Part shown: positions 1-7,887 of the stretch, in pieces
How positions within the stretch are numbered: the first letter of the stretch is position 1
Layout: every line of letters begins with the position of its first letter
From: Micromonospora_H sonneratiae
Lineage (GTDB): Bacteria; Actinomycetota; Actinomycetes; Mycobacteriales; Micromonosporaceae
Assembly: GCF_042679305.1 (NCBI RefSeq)
Contig: NZ_JBHTMP010000004.1
Span: 124,001-188,000 of the forward strand
Reading direction: 5' to 3'
DNA length: 64,000 nucleotides
Program-made: the position numbers and the translations under genes
Notes under the pieces: model-generated
Seen by the model: only the letters and a program-made list of their open reading frames with translations
What the model was told of the DNA's origin: nothing
Databases searched by the model: none

Positions 1-2240
1 GCCAGTTCCAGGTCATCCGCGGCCAGGGCGAGTCGGACCAGCTCCGCCAGCCACACGTAGCGGTCGTAGAACTCCCGGGCCCGCTCCTCGTCGACGGTGT
101 GTGCCAGGACCACCGCCGCCTCGTCCGGCCGACCCCGTTGTTCCGCGTCGATCGCCCGGGCCATGTTCAGGTAGCTGGCGGTGGTGGCCAGATGACCGGT
201 GTGCCGACCCAGTTGGGCACCGGCCCGCAGGTGCTCGGCGGTGGCTGCCCGGTCGTCGCGGTGCGCGGCGATGATCGCCAGCCCACCGGTGACCTGGAGC
301 ATCCGATCCTCCCGGATCGGCCCGGAGAGCGAGGTGAAACCGGCGTATGCCTCATCCCACGCCCCATGGTCCAGTTGACTGGATGCGGCGAAGATGTAGA
401 GGTTGGTCAACCGGCGGGTGCCGAACCGTTCGGCCAGCCGCAGTGCCTCGTGCAGCGAGGCCATCGCCGCCTCGGTCCGACCCAGCGCGTCAAGGCTGAC
501 GCAGCGGTTGACCAGCAGCGCGAGCCGGGTGTCGAACAACTCCGGGTCGTCTCCGATGACCGCGAGCCCCCGCTCGATCAGTTCGAGGCCCGGCTCATAG
601 TCGGCCAGCAGGTACAGGGTGTGCAGGGCATGCCCGACGGCGACCCGGTCGTCGAGTCGCTCGCCCTCGCCGAGAGCCGCCCTTGCCTCGCGCTCGCCCT
701 CGTCGTAGCGTCCGAGATCGGTCAGGACCCGGGAGCGACGGGCCCGCAACCGGACCTGGCGCAGCGTGGGCAGGTCGGTCCGGGACAGTGTCTCGTCGAG
801 CACGGCCAGCGCCTCCGCGTGACGACTTCCCTGCGTCAACACCTGGCTGAGGTCCCAGGCCAGATCCGCGATCAGCGGCCCACCCCTGGCCCGGGCGAGG
901 CTCCGGCGGATGGTCTGCTCGGCCTCGTCGAGTCGGGACAACAGGAAGAGCGCGGTCGACAGGCCCCGCAGGATGGCCGCCTGTCGGGAATCGCCGCTGG
1001 TACGGTCGGCGCCCGCCCGGAGCAGGTCCGCGGCGACCTCGGGGGCCCGGTACGCCAGATCCGAGGCGTGCTCGGCCAGCCAGTCCAGCACCCAGCCGTC
1101 GAGTGCCTCCGGGGTGACCAGCAGGTGCGCGGCGATCCGGTCCACCGGTACGCCGGCCTCGGCCAGTGCCCGCGCCGCCTGCCGGTGCATCGCCGCCCGG
1201 GTGCTGGCCGGCGTCGCATCGTGCAGCGCCTGTCGGATCAGCCCGTGCCGGAACCTCAGCCGGTTGCCCTCCTCCGCCAGAACGCCAGCCGCGATCGCCT
1301 CGTCGAGCACCGGTAGCAGTCTGGTCGCCGGTGTGTCGGTGACCGTGGCCAGGTCGAGAACGGAGAAGTCGGCACCGAGCAGGGCCGCCATCCGTAGCGC
1401 GTCGTTGGTCTCCGGGGAAAGGAAGTGCAGGCGGTCGGCGATGGCACCGGCCAACGACACCGGGGCCCGATCATCGTCGACGATCTCGGCGATGCCGGCA
1501 CCGACCGTGATCCGGTGCTCGCGAACGAGCGTATCGACCAGTTCGCGGGCGTACAGCGGGTTGCCGCCGGCCTGTTGGGCGATCCGCCGGAGCCCCGGCC
1601 CCGGCTCGGCGCCGGCCAGCCGGGTGACCAGCCCGGTCACCGCTGCTGCTTCCAGCGGGCCCAGCGACACTACGGTCGCCCCACGTTTCTCGGCGGTCTG
1701 CCGTAGCCGGAGTATCGTCGGGCTGGCCGGTACGGGGCGGTAGGCACTGATCAACAGCAGCGGGATCTGGTCCACGGCCCGGCCCAGCCGTTGCCAGATC
1801 AGCAAACTGGCCTCGTCGGCCCACTGTAGATCGTCAAAGGCCAGCACCAGTGGTGTTTGCGCGCAGTATCCGTCGATCAGGGTCAGTAGCCGCTCCACGG
1901 CCGCCGGGACCGGGTCGCCACTGCCGGTCGGGCCACCGGCCCCGCCACTGCGCAGCAGCGAGCCGACCTCGGCGTCGGCCTCCGTACCGAGCGCGTCCAC
2001 CAGTGCGCGCAGGGGCAGCCGCTGGTCGAGTTCGTCGCCGACGGCCTGCAACACGCGGCAGCCGGTCGTCTGTGCCTGGGCCAGCATCTGGTGGAGCAGG
2101 GCCGACTTTCCGATGCCCGGCTCACCCTCGATCCAGGCCGTACCGCCCCGGCCGGTGCTCACCGCAGTCACCATCGCGCCCAGGATGGAGAGTTCGGCGT
2201 CCCGCCCGACCAGCGGGCCGCCGCCCACAGGGATGGCCAC
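1..2240 (-). CDS. LuxR/LAL-family ATPase transcriptional regulator (3' end outside window)
   Basis: Reading leftward, the product starts VAIPVGGGPLVGRDAEL and has an AAA/STAND ATPase domain. The Walker A motif EGEPGIGKSALL lies near residue 35 and a Walker B-like LVLAFDDLQWAD near residue 140. A long helical, TPR-like region follows and stays open to the window edge (746 codons visible). This order is typical of LAL regulators of about 900-1,000 residues, which end in a LuxR DNA-binding helix-turn-helix; that part would lie outside the window, so DNA binding is inferred. The GTG at 2240 is the only start codon in frame before the upstream sequence degrades; no strong ribosome site is visible. 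It is divergent from the sigma factor gene. A SARP/AfsR-like or plain AAA-TPR protein remains possible. Confidence 0.85.
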   Translation of the reverse strand, partial: MAIPVGGGPLVGRDAELSILGAMVTAVSTGRGGTAWIEGEPGIGKSALLHQMLAQAQTTGCRVLQAVGDELDQRLPLRALVDALGTEADAEVGSLLRSGGAGGPTGSGDPVPAAVERLLTLIDGYCAQTPLVLAFDDLQWADEASLLIWQRLGRAVDQIPLLLISAYRPVPASPTILRLRQTAEKRGATVVSLGPLEAAAVTGLVTRLAGAEPGPGLRRIAQQAGGNPLYARELVDTLVREHRITVGAGIAEIVDDDRAPVSLAGAIADRLHFLSPETNDALRMAALLGADFSVLDLATVTDTPATRLLPVLDEAIAAGVLAEEGNRLRFRHGLIRQALHDATPASTRAAMHRQAARALAEAGVPVDRIAAHLLVTPEALDGWVLDWLAEHASDLAYRAPEVAADLLRAGADRTSGDSRQAAILRGLSTALFLLSRLDEAEQTIRRSLARARGGPLIADLAWDLSQVLTQGSRHAEALAVLDETLSRTDLPTLRQVRLRARRSRVLTDLGRYDEGEREARAALGEGERLDDRVAVGHALHTLYLLADYEPGLELIERGLAVIGDDPELFDTRLALLVNRCVSLDALGRTEAAMASLHEALRLAERFGTRRLTNLYIFAASSQLDHGAWDEAYAGFTSLSGPIREDRMLQVTGGLAIIAAHRDDRAATAEHLRAGAQLGRHTGHLATTASYLNMARAIDAEQRGRPDEAAVVLAHTVDEERAREFYDRYVWLAELVRLALAADDLEL

Positions 2241-2514
2241 GGTGTGATCGTACGGGGGACACCGACCGTCAATAACTAGGCACGGTGGCGGATGTGTCGG
2301 ATTGCGACGTTGGTCCATGCTCGGTGCACAGAACAACCGGTGACGCTGACGGTACGGTGCCGATCCGGTGACGATGCGGTGAATACCGTCGCCACGATGT
2401 ATCCGCTCCACCAGCGGGCTGCGCCGCCATGGCTCCGCCCAGCGGGAACCGTGGACATCGATGCGACCCGTACCACCGAACCAGCCGGCCAGACTGATAC
2501 GGAGTGGCGATCCG
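2241..2514. promoter_or_regulatory. Divergent intergenic region between LAL regulator and ECF sigma gene
   Basis: This spacer separates the leftward regulator from the rightward sigma gene and must hold both promoters. I see no convincing -35/-10 pair and no clear ECF-type motif. The sigma frame stays open back to an ATG at 2461, but the better ribosome site favours the start at 2515. Short reading frames here show no recognisable protein. Confidence 0.4.
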
Positions 2515-3135
2515 ATGGGGCAATCGACCCAGACAGGTACGGTGACCCGGCTGCCGGTATCCAGGTCCCAGCTACCCGCTCCGACGTTCGTACCGGCCCG
2601 GTCCCGGTCCACCGCAGCGACCCCCGCTGAGGCGGACGAACTGATCCGGTCCCTGTACGACAGTCACGCGGGGCCGTTGCTGGCCTTCGTGGTACGACTC
2701 ACCGGAGGCGACCGGCAGTGGGCCGAAGACGTCGTACAGGAGACCCTGGTACGGGCCTGGCGGAATGCCGGAAGTCTCATTGCGAGTGATGCACCGACGC
2801 TGCGCCCCTGGTTGACGACGGTGGCCCGGCGTATTGTCATCGACAACAGGCGCAGCAGAGGCTCCCGCCCTCCCGAGGTGGGCGATGAGCCGTTGCAACA
2901 TATGCCGGTCGACGATCACGGCGCTCGGGTGGTGGACTCCATCGCGGTAGGGGAGGCGCTCGACGCGCTCAGCGCGCCGCATCGGGAGGTCATCGTCGAG
3001 ACGTACTACCGAGGTCGGACGGTAGCCGAGGCCGCCGAGTTTCTCGGCCTGCCCCTGGGCACGGTCAAGTCCCGGGTGTACTACGCCTTGCGCGCGTTGC
3101 GCGTGGCGATGGAGGAGCGAGGGGTCACTCCATGA
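2515..3135 (+). CDS. ECF-type RNA polymerase sigma factor
   Basis: The 206-residue product is a group IV sigma-70 factor. The region 2 part has the motif WAEDVVQETLVRAWRN, followed by LRPWLTTVARRIVIDNRR. Region 4 has HREVIVETYYRGRTVAEA and the helix-turn-helix LGLPLGTVKSRVYYALRALR. It would direct RNA polymerase to stress or envelope promoters once freed from its anti-sigma partner. I chose ATG 2515 because GGAG lies 10 bases upstream; an in-frame ATG at 2461 would add 18 residues. Its TGA overlaps the ATG of the next gene (ATGA at 3132-3135), the usual coupling of a sigma/anti-sigma pair. The regulon cannot be read from the window. Confidence 0.92.
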   Translation: MGQSTQTGTVTRLPVSRSQLPAPTFVPARSRSTAATPAEADELIRSLYDSHAGPLLAFVVRLTGGDRQWAEDVVQETLVRAWRNAGSLIASDAPTLRPWLTTVARRIVIDNRRSRGSRPPEVGDEPLQHMPVDDHGARVVDSIAVGEALDALSAPHREVIVETYYRGRTVAEAAEFLGLPLGTVKSRVYYALRALRVAMEERGVTP

Positions 3136-3977
3136 CGAGGACGTCACAGGTGGACCATCCGGACGTCGGTGCGTACGCGCTCGGCGTCCTGACGCCGGAC
3201 GAGATGGACGCGTTCGAGGAGCACCTCGCCACCTGTGACAGCTGTGGCGAGGAGCTGGACGAGCTCATGGACGTTCCGGTGATGCTGGCCAACGTCGAGC
3301 TGGCCGACGGCGATCCGACGGAGCCGGGGATCCCGGTGGTGGCGGATTCGCGGCGTGGCGCAGCTCCGGTCGCGCTGGAAACGACCGAGCCTGGGTCAGC
3401 TCGACCCGCCCCCGCCGGGCAACCGGTCAACGGTCGGCCGGTCGACCCTGCGACGCTGCCGGGCCGGGTGAGCCGCGTCATCTCCTTTCCCGACGCGGCC
3501 GAGCGGGAGCGCCGCCGCAGCCGGATGCGCCGGCTGTACTCGGTGGCCGCCGCCGTGGTGCTGGTGGCGGGAGGCGTCACCGGTGGGCTGCTGGTGGGCA
3601 GGTCGGACGGGAACCAGCCGCAGGTGACCGGCAGCCCGTCGGTACAGTTGCTGGTCACCGGTGAGGAGTTCCGCGCCACGGATCCGACCACCGGCATCGT
3701 TGCCCGGATGGGCCTGGAGAGCAAGGGCTGGGGCACCCATGTGGCCCTGGAACTGGCCCGGGTCACCGGACCGCAACAGTGCCAGCTGATCGCGATCGGC
3801 AAGGACGGCACGAACGAGGTCGCGATGACCTGGAGCGTGCCACCGAAGGGCTATGGCACGGCGGAGAACCCCGCACCGTTGACCGTGCACGGTGGCACCT
3901 CGGTCAAACGGGACCAGCTCGACCGGTTCGAGGTACGCACCCTCGACGGGCAGATACTGGCCACCATCAGGATCTGA
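3132..3977 (+). CDS. Membrane-anchored zinc-finger anti-sigma factor
   Basis: The 281-residue protein opens with a ZAS-type zinc-binding anti-sigma domain: HLATCDSCGEELDEL near residue 31 gives the HxxxCxxC signature. A basic stretch RERRRSRMRRL precedes one membrane helix (YSVAAAVVLVAGGVTGGLLVG, about residues 135-155). The rest is predicted outside the membrane. It starts inside the stop codon of the sigma gene, so it is the likely cognate inhibitor, holding the sigma factor at the membrane. The extracytoplasmic C-terminal part (about 120 residues) resembles the RskA-type sensor domain in layout; that is an inference from position and size. Confidence 0.9.
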   Translation: MTRTSQVDHPDVGAYALGVLTPDEMDAFEEHLATCDSCGEELDELMDVPVMLANVELADGDPTEPGIPVVADSRRGAAPVALETTEPGSARPAPAGQPVNGRPVDPATLPGRVSRVISFPDAAERERRRSRMRRLYSVAAAVVLVAGGVTGGLLVGRSDGNQPQVTGSPSVQLLVTGEEFRATDPTTGIVARMGLESKGWGTHVALELARVTGPQQCQLIAIGKDGTNEVAMTWSVPPKGYGTAENPAPLTVHGGTSVKRDQLDRFEVRTLDGQILATIRI

Positions 3978-4051
3978 GGTGCCGTCACCGGCTCCAGCCG
4001 CGGCACCCGTGGATGCCGCGGCGTCACCGTCCGGTCGTCCGTCCGGCCTCG

Positions 4052-4072
4052 CCCGCCGCTTCAACGGGCGGG
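4052..4072. terminator. Possible hairpin at the end of two convergent genes
   Basis: CCCGCC and GGCGGG form a 6-bp stem around a 9-base loop, spanning the stop codon of the leftward fusion gene and lying 75 bases beyond the stop of the anti-sigma gene. The stem is short and there is no T tract, so it is a weak candidate for a shared terminator. Confidence 0.3.
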
Positions 4073-7000
4073 TACGTCCTCCGGCCGCAGCTCGGTCAGG
4101 TCCTCGGTGGTCGGCGTGGTCACGGTGATCAGCCGTCCGGCCTGTCGGGTGACCATGCCGTCGAGCACCTGTCGGGCGTACCGGCCGTTGCCGAAGTCCC
4201 TGCCGCGCGGCACCGCAGCGAAGTGTTGCCGCAGCACGCTCTCCGTGGCCGGGGTCAGTACGTAGCCGGCGCTGGCCGCATGCTGTCCGAGAATGGTGAC
4301 CAGCTCGTCGGTCTGATAGTTCTCGAACTCTATGGTGGTGGAGAACCGGGACGTCAGACCCGGATTGGCGGCGAGGAACTCGGCCATCTCCGCCGAGTAG
4401 CCGGCGGCGATGACGACCACCTCGTCACGGTGGTCCTCCATCAGCTTGACCAGCGTGTCGACGGCTTCCCTTCCGAAGTCGGCGCCGGACGAGCCGGCCC
4501 GGGCCAGGGTGTACGCCTCGTCGATGAACAGGACACCACCCCGGGCACGGTCGAACGCGTCCCTGGTGCGCCCAGCGGTCTGCCCGACGTACTCACCGAC
4601 CAGGTCGGCGCGGGCCACCTCGACGAGCTGCCCGCTGGCCAACACCCCGAGGGCGGTCAACAGCTTGCCGTAGAGGCGGGCCACAGTGGTCTTACCGGTA
4701 CCCGGCGCACCGGAGAAGATCAGGTGCCGGGACAGCGACGGCGCGGGCAGCCCGGCCTCCTCCCGCCGCCGGGCCGCCGCGATCAGGTTGACCAGGTTGG
4801 TCACCTCACGCTTGACCGAGGTCAGGCCGACCATGCCGTCGAGTTCGGTCAGCAGTCCGGGCAACTGCTCCCGGGTGACCCCGGCACTGACCCCGACGCC
4901 GGGACCGGTGACCGCACCGACATCGACCGGCAGCAGCCGGGTCAACTCCTTGTCGGAGACCTCGGCCTGCTCACCCAGCCGTTGCGCCTGCCGCCCGACC
5001 ATGTCCTCGAACACGCCCCGGGCGACCCGGCCATTGCCGAACGTCTCGTCCCGGCGTAACCGCTTGAAGTACGCCTCGAGTGCCTCGCGGGTGCCACTCT
5101 CCAATGCGAAGTGATGCTGCCGGCAGAAGTGTTCGACTATGGTCACCAGTTCGTCGACCGAGTAGTTCTCGAACGTGATGGTCCGGGTGAAGCGGGACGC
5201 CAGGCCCGGATTGCTGCCGAGGAAGCCACGCATCTCGTGGGAGTAGCCGGCGGCGATGACGACCACGTCGTCGCGGTGGTCCTCCATCAGCTTGACCAGC
5301 GTGTCGACGGCCTCCCGGCCGAAGTCCACGCCACCGCCGCTCTCGGCAGCCAGCGTGTACGCCTCGTCGACGAAGAGGACACCACCCCGGGCCTCGGTGA
5401 ACTTCTCGGTGGTCTTGATCGCGGTACCGCCGACGATCTGCGCGACCAGGTCGGCCCGGGCCACCTCGACGACGTGTCCCCTACGCAACACACCGAGGGC
5501 GGCGAGGATGCGGCCGTACAGCCGGGCGACCGTGGTCTTGCCGGTGCCGGGTGGCCCGGCGAAGACCAGGTGCCGGCTCATCGGCGGTGCCGGCAGTCCG
5601 GCTGCCGCCCGTCGTTGCGCCAGGCGCTGGAGGTTCACCAGGGTCGCGACCTCGCGTTTGACCCCGTCCAGGCCGACCAACCGGCTCAGCTCGGCCAGCA
5701 GGCTCTCCACCGTGTCGCCACCGTTGTCCGTACCGGCCAGCGCCTTCGCGGCCGACCCGGACGCCGGTTCCGGCCGACCGCGCCGGTCTGGCTCGGCAGT
5801 GGGCTTCGCGTTGGCCGACGCACTGCCGTAGGAGTCCGGCACGCCGTTGGCCACGCTGGTGAGTTCCTCCACGGTCAACCGTGGGCCGGCGACGGTCTGC
5901 CGTACCCCGCTGCCGGTGTTCTCCCTGGTGGTGGTCTCCCGGATGACGATCGGCTGGTCACTACCGACATGTACGCCGTCGCCACCGTTGGCGAACAGTT
6001 CGCAGGCGGTGATCCAGCCCCGGCCGCCCTCGGCGAAGCGCACCCCGTCGTTCTCACAGTCGTGGATCCGGGACCGGGTCAGGGTGATCTCCCCCTCGGC
6101 CTCCACCGCGACCCCGACCGTACGGGCTCCAGCCACGTCGCAGTCGCGCAGGGTGGCGCTGCCACTGGCCCCGACCAGCACCGCGGCATCGTCGCTGTGC
6201 CGTAGCCGGCACTCGCGGAACTCCGGGTTGCCGCCACCGGAACTGCGTACGGTGGCGTACCGGGTGTCGGTCATCTCCGACTCTTCGAACCGACCACGTC
6301 CGTTGTCGCCCACGAGCACCCCGTGTCCGTGGGCGCCCTTGAGTTTCAGTCCCCGGAACAGGGGGTTCGCGCCGCCCCAGACCCGCACCCCGTGCTGGCG
6401 GGCATCGGTGACCTCGAGTGCGTCGAAGGTGCCGGCGGAGCCCTCGGTCACCATGACCGCCGCATCGGCACAGTCCACCAACTCGCCACCGGTGAAGGCC
6501 GGATCACTGCTGCCACCCACCCACACCCCGGCGACCGGGGTCTCGCTGACCCGGCACCGCTCGAAGGTGCCCCGGGACCGGCCGGTGATCCGGATTCCGT
6601 GGCCACGGGTACGGGCAACGACGGTTCGCCGTACCGCAGGGTCCGCCCCCTCGGCCAGCATCAGCCCGTCGCCCGCTGTGTCGCTGATCTCGCACTCCTC
6701 CAGGACTCCGCGCGCGCCCCCGGTGAGGTAGACGCCGACGTCGGAGGTGCCGAACACCCGGGTCTGGAGCAGCCTCGTGGTGGACTTCTTCTCCAGTGCG
6801 ACGCCCGGGCCGCTGGTCCGGGAGATCTCGCAGCCGTGGAGGGTGCCCCGTGCGGCGTCGGTGCCACAGACGCCGTTGCCGGTGACCTGGGTGATGGTGC
6901 AGTCGCGAAGCACCGGGTCGGCACCGGAGCGGATCACCACGGCGGTGGAACCGAAGCCCTCCAGAGTGCACCGCTCGATCGTGGCGGTGGCGTTCTCGAC

Positions 7001-7423
7001 CGCGACCAGGCCCGCGCCGGTCGGGTTGCTGATCCGGCAGTCGCTCATCACCAGGGCTGCCGAGTTACGCAGGAAGACCCCGGCCGCCGCCTCGGCGCGT
7101 AGTTCACAGTCGTCCAGGCGGAGTCGACCGGTGCCCACGTCCACGACCGGTTTGCCGGCGTCCACGCCGCGGATCACCAGTCCGTTGACGGTGGCGGTCT
7201 CGGTGTCCATGACCAGTGCCGGTCCGCTGGGCGGCGCCAGCAGCACACTGCCCCGACCGTCCCGTGCGGTGATCGTGACCGGTGCCTGGAGCAGGAGGGT
7301 CTCGGCGTACTCACCGGGCAGCACGTTGACTATCGAGCCGTTGTCCGCCGCGCGCAGAGCGTCGGTGATGCGCCGGTGGCAGCCCGGCTCGGTGGGAGAG
7401 ACCTCCAGTACGCGACGGCTCAC
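4061..7423 (-). CDS. Right-handed beta-helix protein fused to two EccA-like AAA+ ATPase domains
   Basis: The first ~510 residues are repeats of about 22-23 residues of parallel beta-helix type (many copies of a pattern like V..C.I....G.GV.V). After a linker come two CbxX/CfqX-type AAA+ domains. AAA1 (about 570-820) has Walker A AGPPGTGKTTVA near 620 and Walker B GGVLFVDEAYTLA. AAA2 (about 850-1110) has SGAPGTGKTTVA near 902 and GGVLFIDEAYTLA. Both ATP sites look intact. AAA+ proteins of this family act as EccA in type VII secretion, in the cytosol, on ESX/PPE substrates. Fusion to a beta-helix in place of the EccA TPR domain is unusual. The GTG start lies 2 bases after the stop of the YbaB gene, so it is the last gene of the secretion operon. 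Confidence 0.9.
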   Translation of the reverse strand: MSRRVLEVSPTEPGCHRRITDALRAADNGSIVNVLPGEYAETLLLQAPVTITARDGRGSVLLAPPSGPALVMDTETATVNGLVIRGVDAGKPVVDVGTGRLRLDDCELRAEAAAGVFLRNSAALVMSDCRISNPTGAGLVAVENATATIERCTLEGFGSTAVVIRSGADPVLRDCTITQVTGNGVCGTDAARGTLHGCEISRTSGPGVALEKKSTTRLLQTRVFGTSDVGVYLTGGARGVLEECEISDTAGDGLMLAEGADPAVRRTVVARTRGHGIRITGRSRGTFERCRVSETPVAGVWVGGSSDPAFTGGELVDCADAAVMVTEGSAGTFDALEVTDARQHGVRVWGGANPLFRGLKLKGAHGHGVLVGDNGRGRFEESEMTDTRYATVRSSGGGNPEFRECRLRHSDDAAVLVGASGSATLRDCDVAGARTVGVAVEAEGEITLTRSRIHDCENDGVRFAEGGRGWITACELFANGGDGVHVGSDQPIVIRETTTRENTGSGVRQTVAGPRLTVEELTSVANGVPDSYGSASANAKPTAEPDRRGRPEPASGSAAKALAGTDNGGDTVESLLAELSRLVGLDGVKREVATLVNLQRLAQRRAAAGLPAPPMSRHLVFAGPPGTGKTTVARLYGRILAALGVLRRGHVVEVARADLVAQIVGGTAIKTTEKFTEARGGVLFVDEAYTLAAESGGGVDFGREAVDTLVKLMEDHRDDVVVIAAGYSHEMRGFLGSNPGLASRFTRTITFENYSVDELVTIVEHFCRQHHFALESGTREALEAYFKRLRRDETFGNGRVARGVFEDMVGRQAQRLGEQAEVSDKELTRLLPVDVGAVTGPGVGVSAGVTREQLPGLLTELDGMVGLTSVKREVTNLVNLIAAARRREEAGLPAPSLSRHLIFSGAPGTGKTTVARLYGKLLTALGVLASGQLVEVARADLVGEYVGQTAGRTRDAFDRARGGVLFIDEAYTLARAGSSGADFGREAVDTLVKLMEDHRDEVVVIAAGYSAEMAEFLAANPGLTSRFSTTIEFENYQTDELVTILGQHAASAGYVLTPATESVLRQHFAAVPRGRDFGNGRYARQVLDGMVTRQAGRLITVTTPTTEDLTELRPEDVPAR

Positions 7424-7425
7424 GG

Positions 7426-7878
7426 CTATTCCTCTCGGCGCGGGGTGGGCGTGGTGCCTGGCGTGGGCAGGCCGCGCTCCAGCACGTCACGGATCAGGTC
7501 GGGTAGTTCGAGTTCGGTCGGCAGGGCCGTACTCCAGTCGCCGCCGTCGGCCAGCGTCTGCGGGTCGGTCCCGGGCGGTAGGGAGCCGTCCACCGACTGC
7601 CACAGGTCACGCCGGGCGTTCTCGTGTGCCTGATTGACCGTGTCCATGATCAGTTTCGTCAGCTCGATCGGGGGCATGGTCCGGTAGCCCTGGCCGTGCA
7701 GCTTCAATTCGGTGAGACGGCCCTCGGCATCGACCTTGGCCGAAACCTGCCGTCCCTTGGAGCGGGCCTCGCCGGTGGTGTTGCGGGCGGTCTCCTGCAC
7801 TCGGGCCAGGTCCGCGCGGGCACTGTCCCACTCGGCGTGCATCTCCTGAAGGATCGACTGGAAAGACAGATCGCTCAT
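7426..7878 (-). CDS. YbaB/EbfC-family protein in type VII secretion operon
   Basis: The 150-residue product resembles the YbaB/EbfC family of small dimeric nucleoid-associated proteins. It has an N-terminal helix (ILQEMHAEWDSARADLARVQ), a beta region with the typical VSAKVDAEGRLTELKLHGQGY pattern, and a C-terminal helix (IELTKLIMDTVNQAHENAR). The C-terminal tail (residues 105-150) is extra and proline-rich. The stop of the upstream gene lies inside its ribosome site (TAGGAGGAAGCG before ATG), indicating coupled translation. Ordinary YbaB sits next to recR/dnaX; here it lies between two likely secretion substrates and the EccA-like ATPase, so a chaperone-like or structural role in secretion is possible but not shown. 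Confidence 0.82.
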   Translation of the reverse strand: MSDLSFQSILQEMHAEWDSARADLARVQETARNTTGEARSKGRQVSAKVDAEGRLTELKLHGQGYRTMPPIELTKLIMDTVNQAHENARRDLWQSVDGSLPPGTDPQTLADGGDWSTALPTELELPDLIRDVLERGLPTPGTTPTPRREE

Positions 7879-7887
7879 CGCTTCCTC

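Noticed and set aside
2241..2514. Small frames in the regulator-sigma spacer, and sigma start at 2461
   Set aside because: No homology; the ribosome site at 2501-2504 supports ATG 2515.
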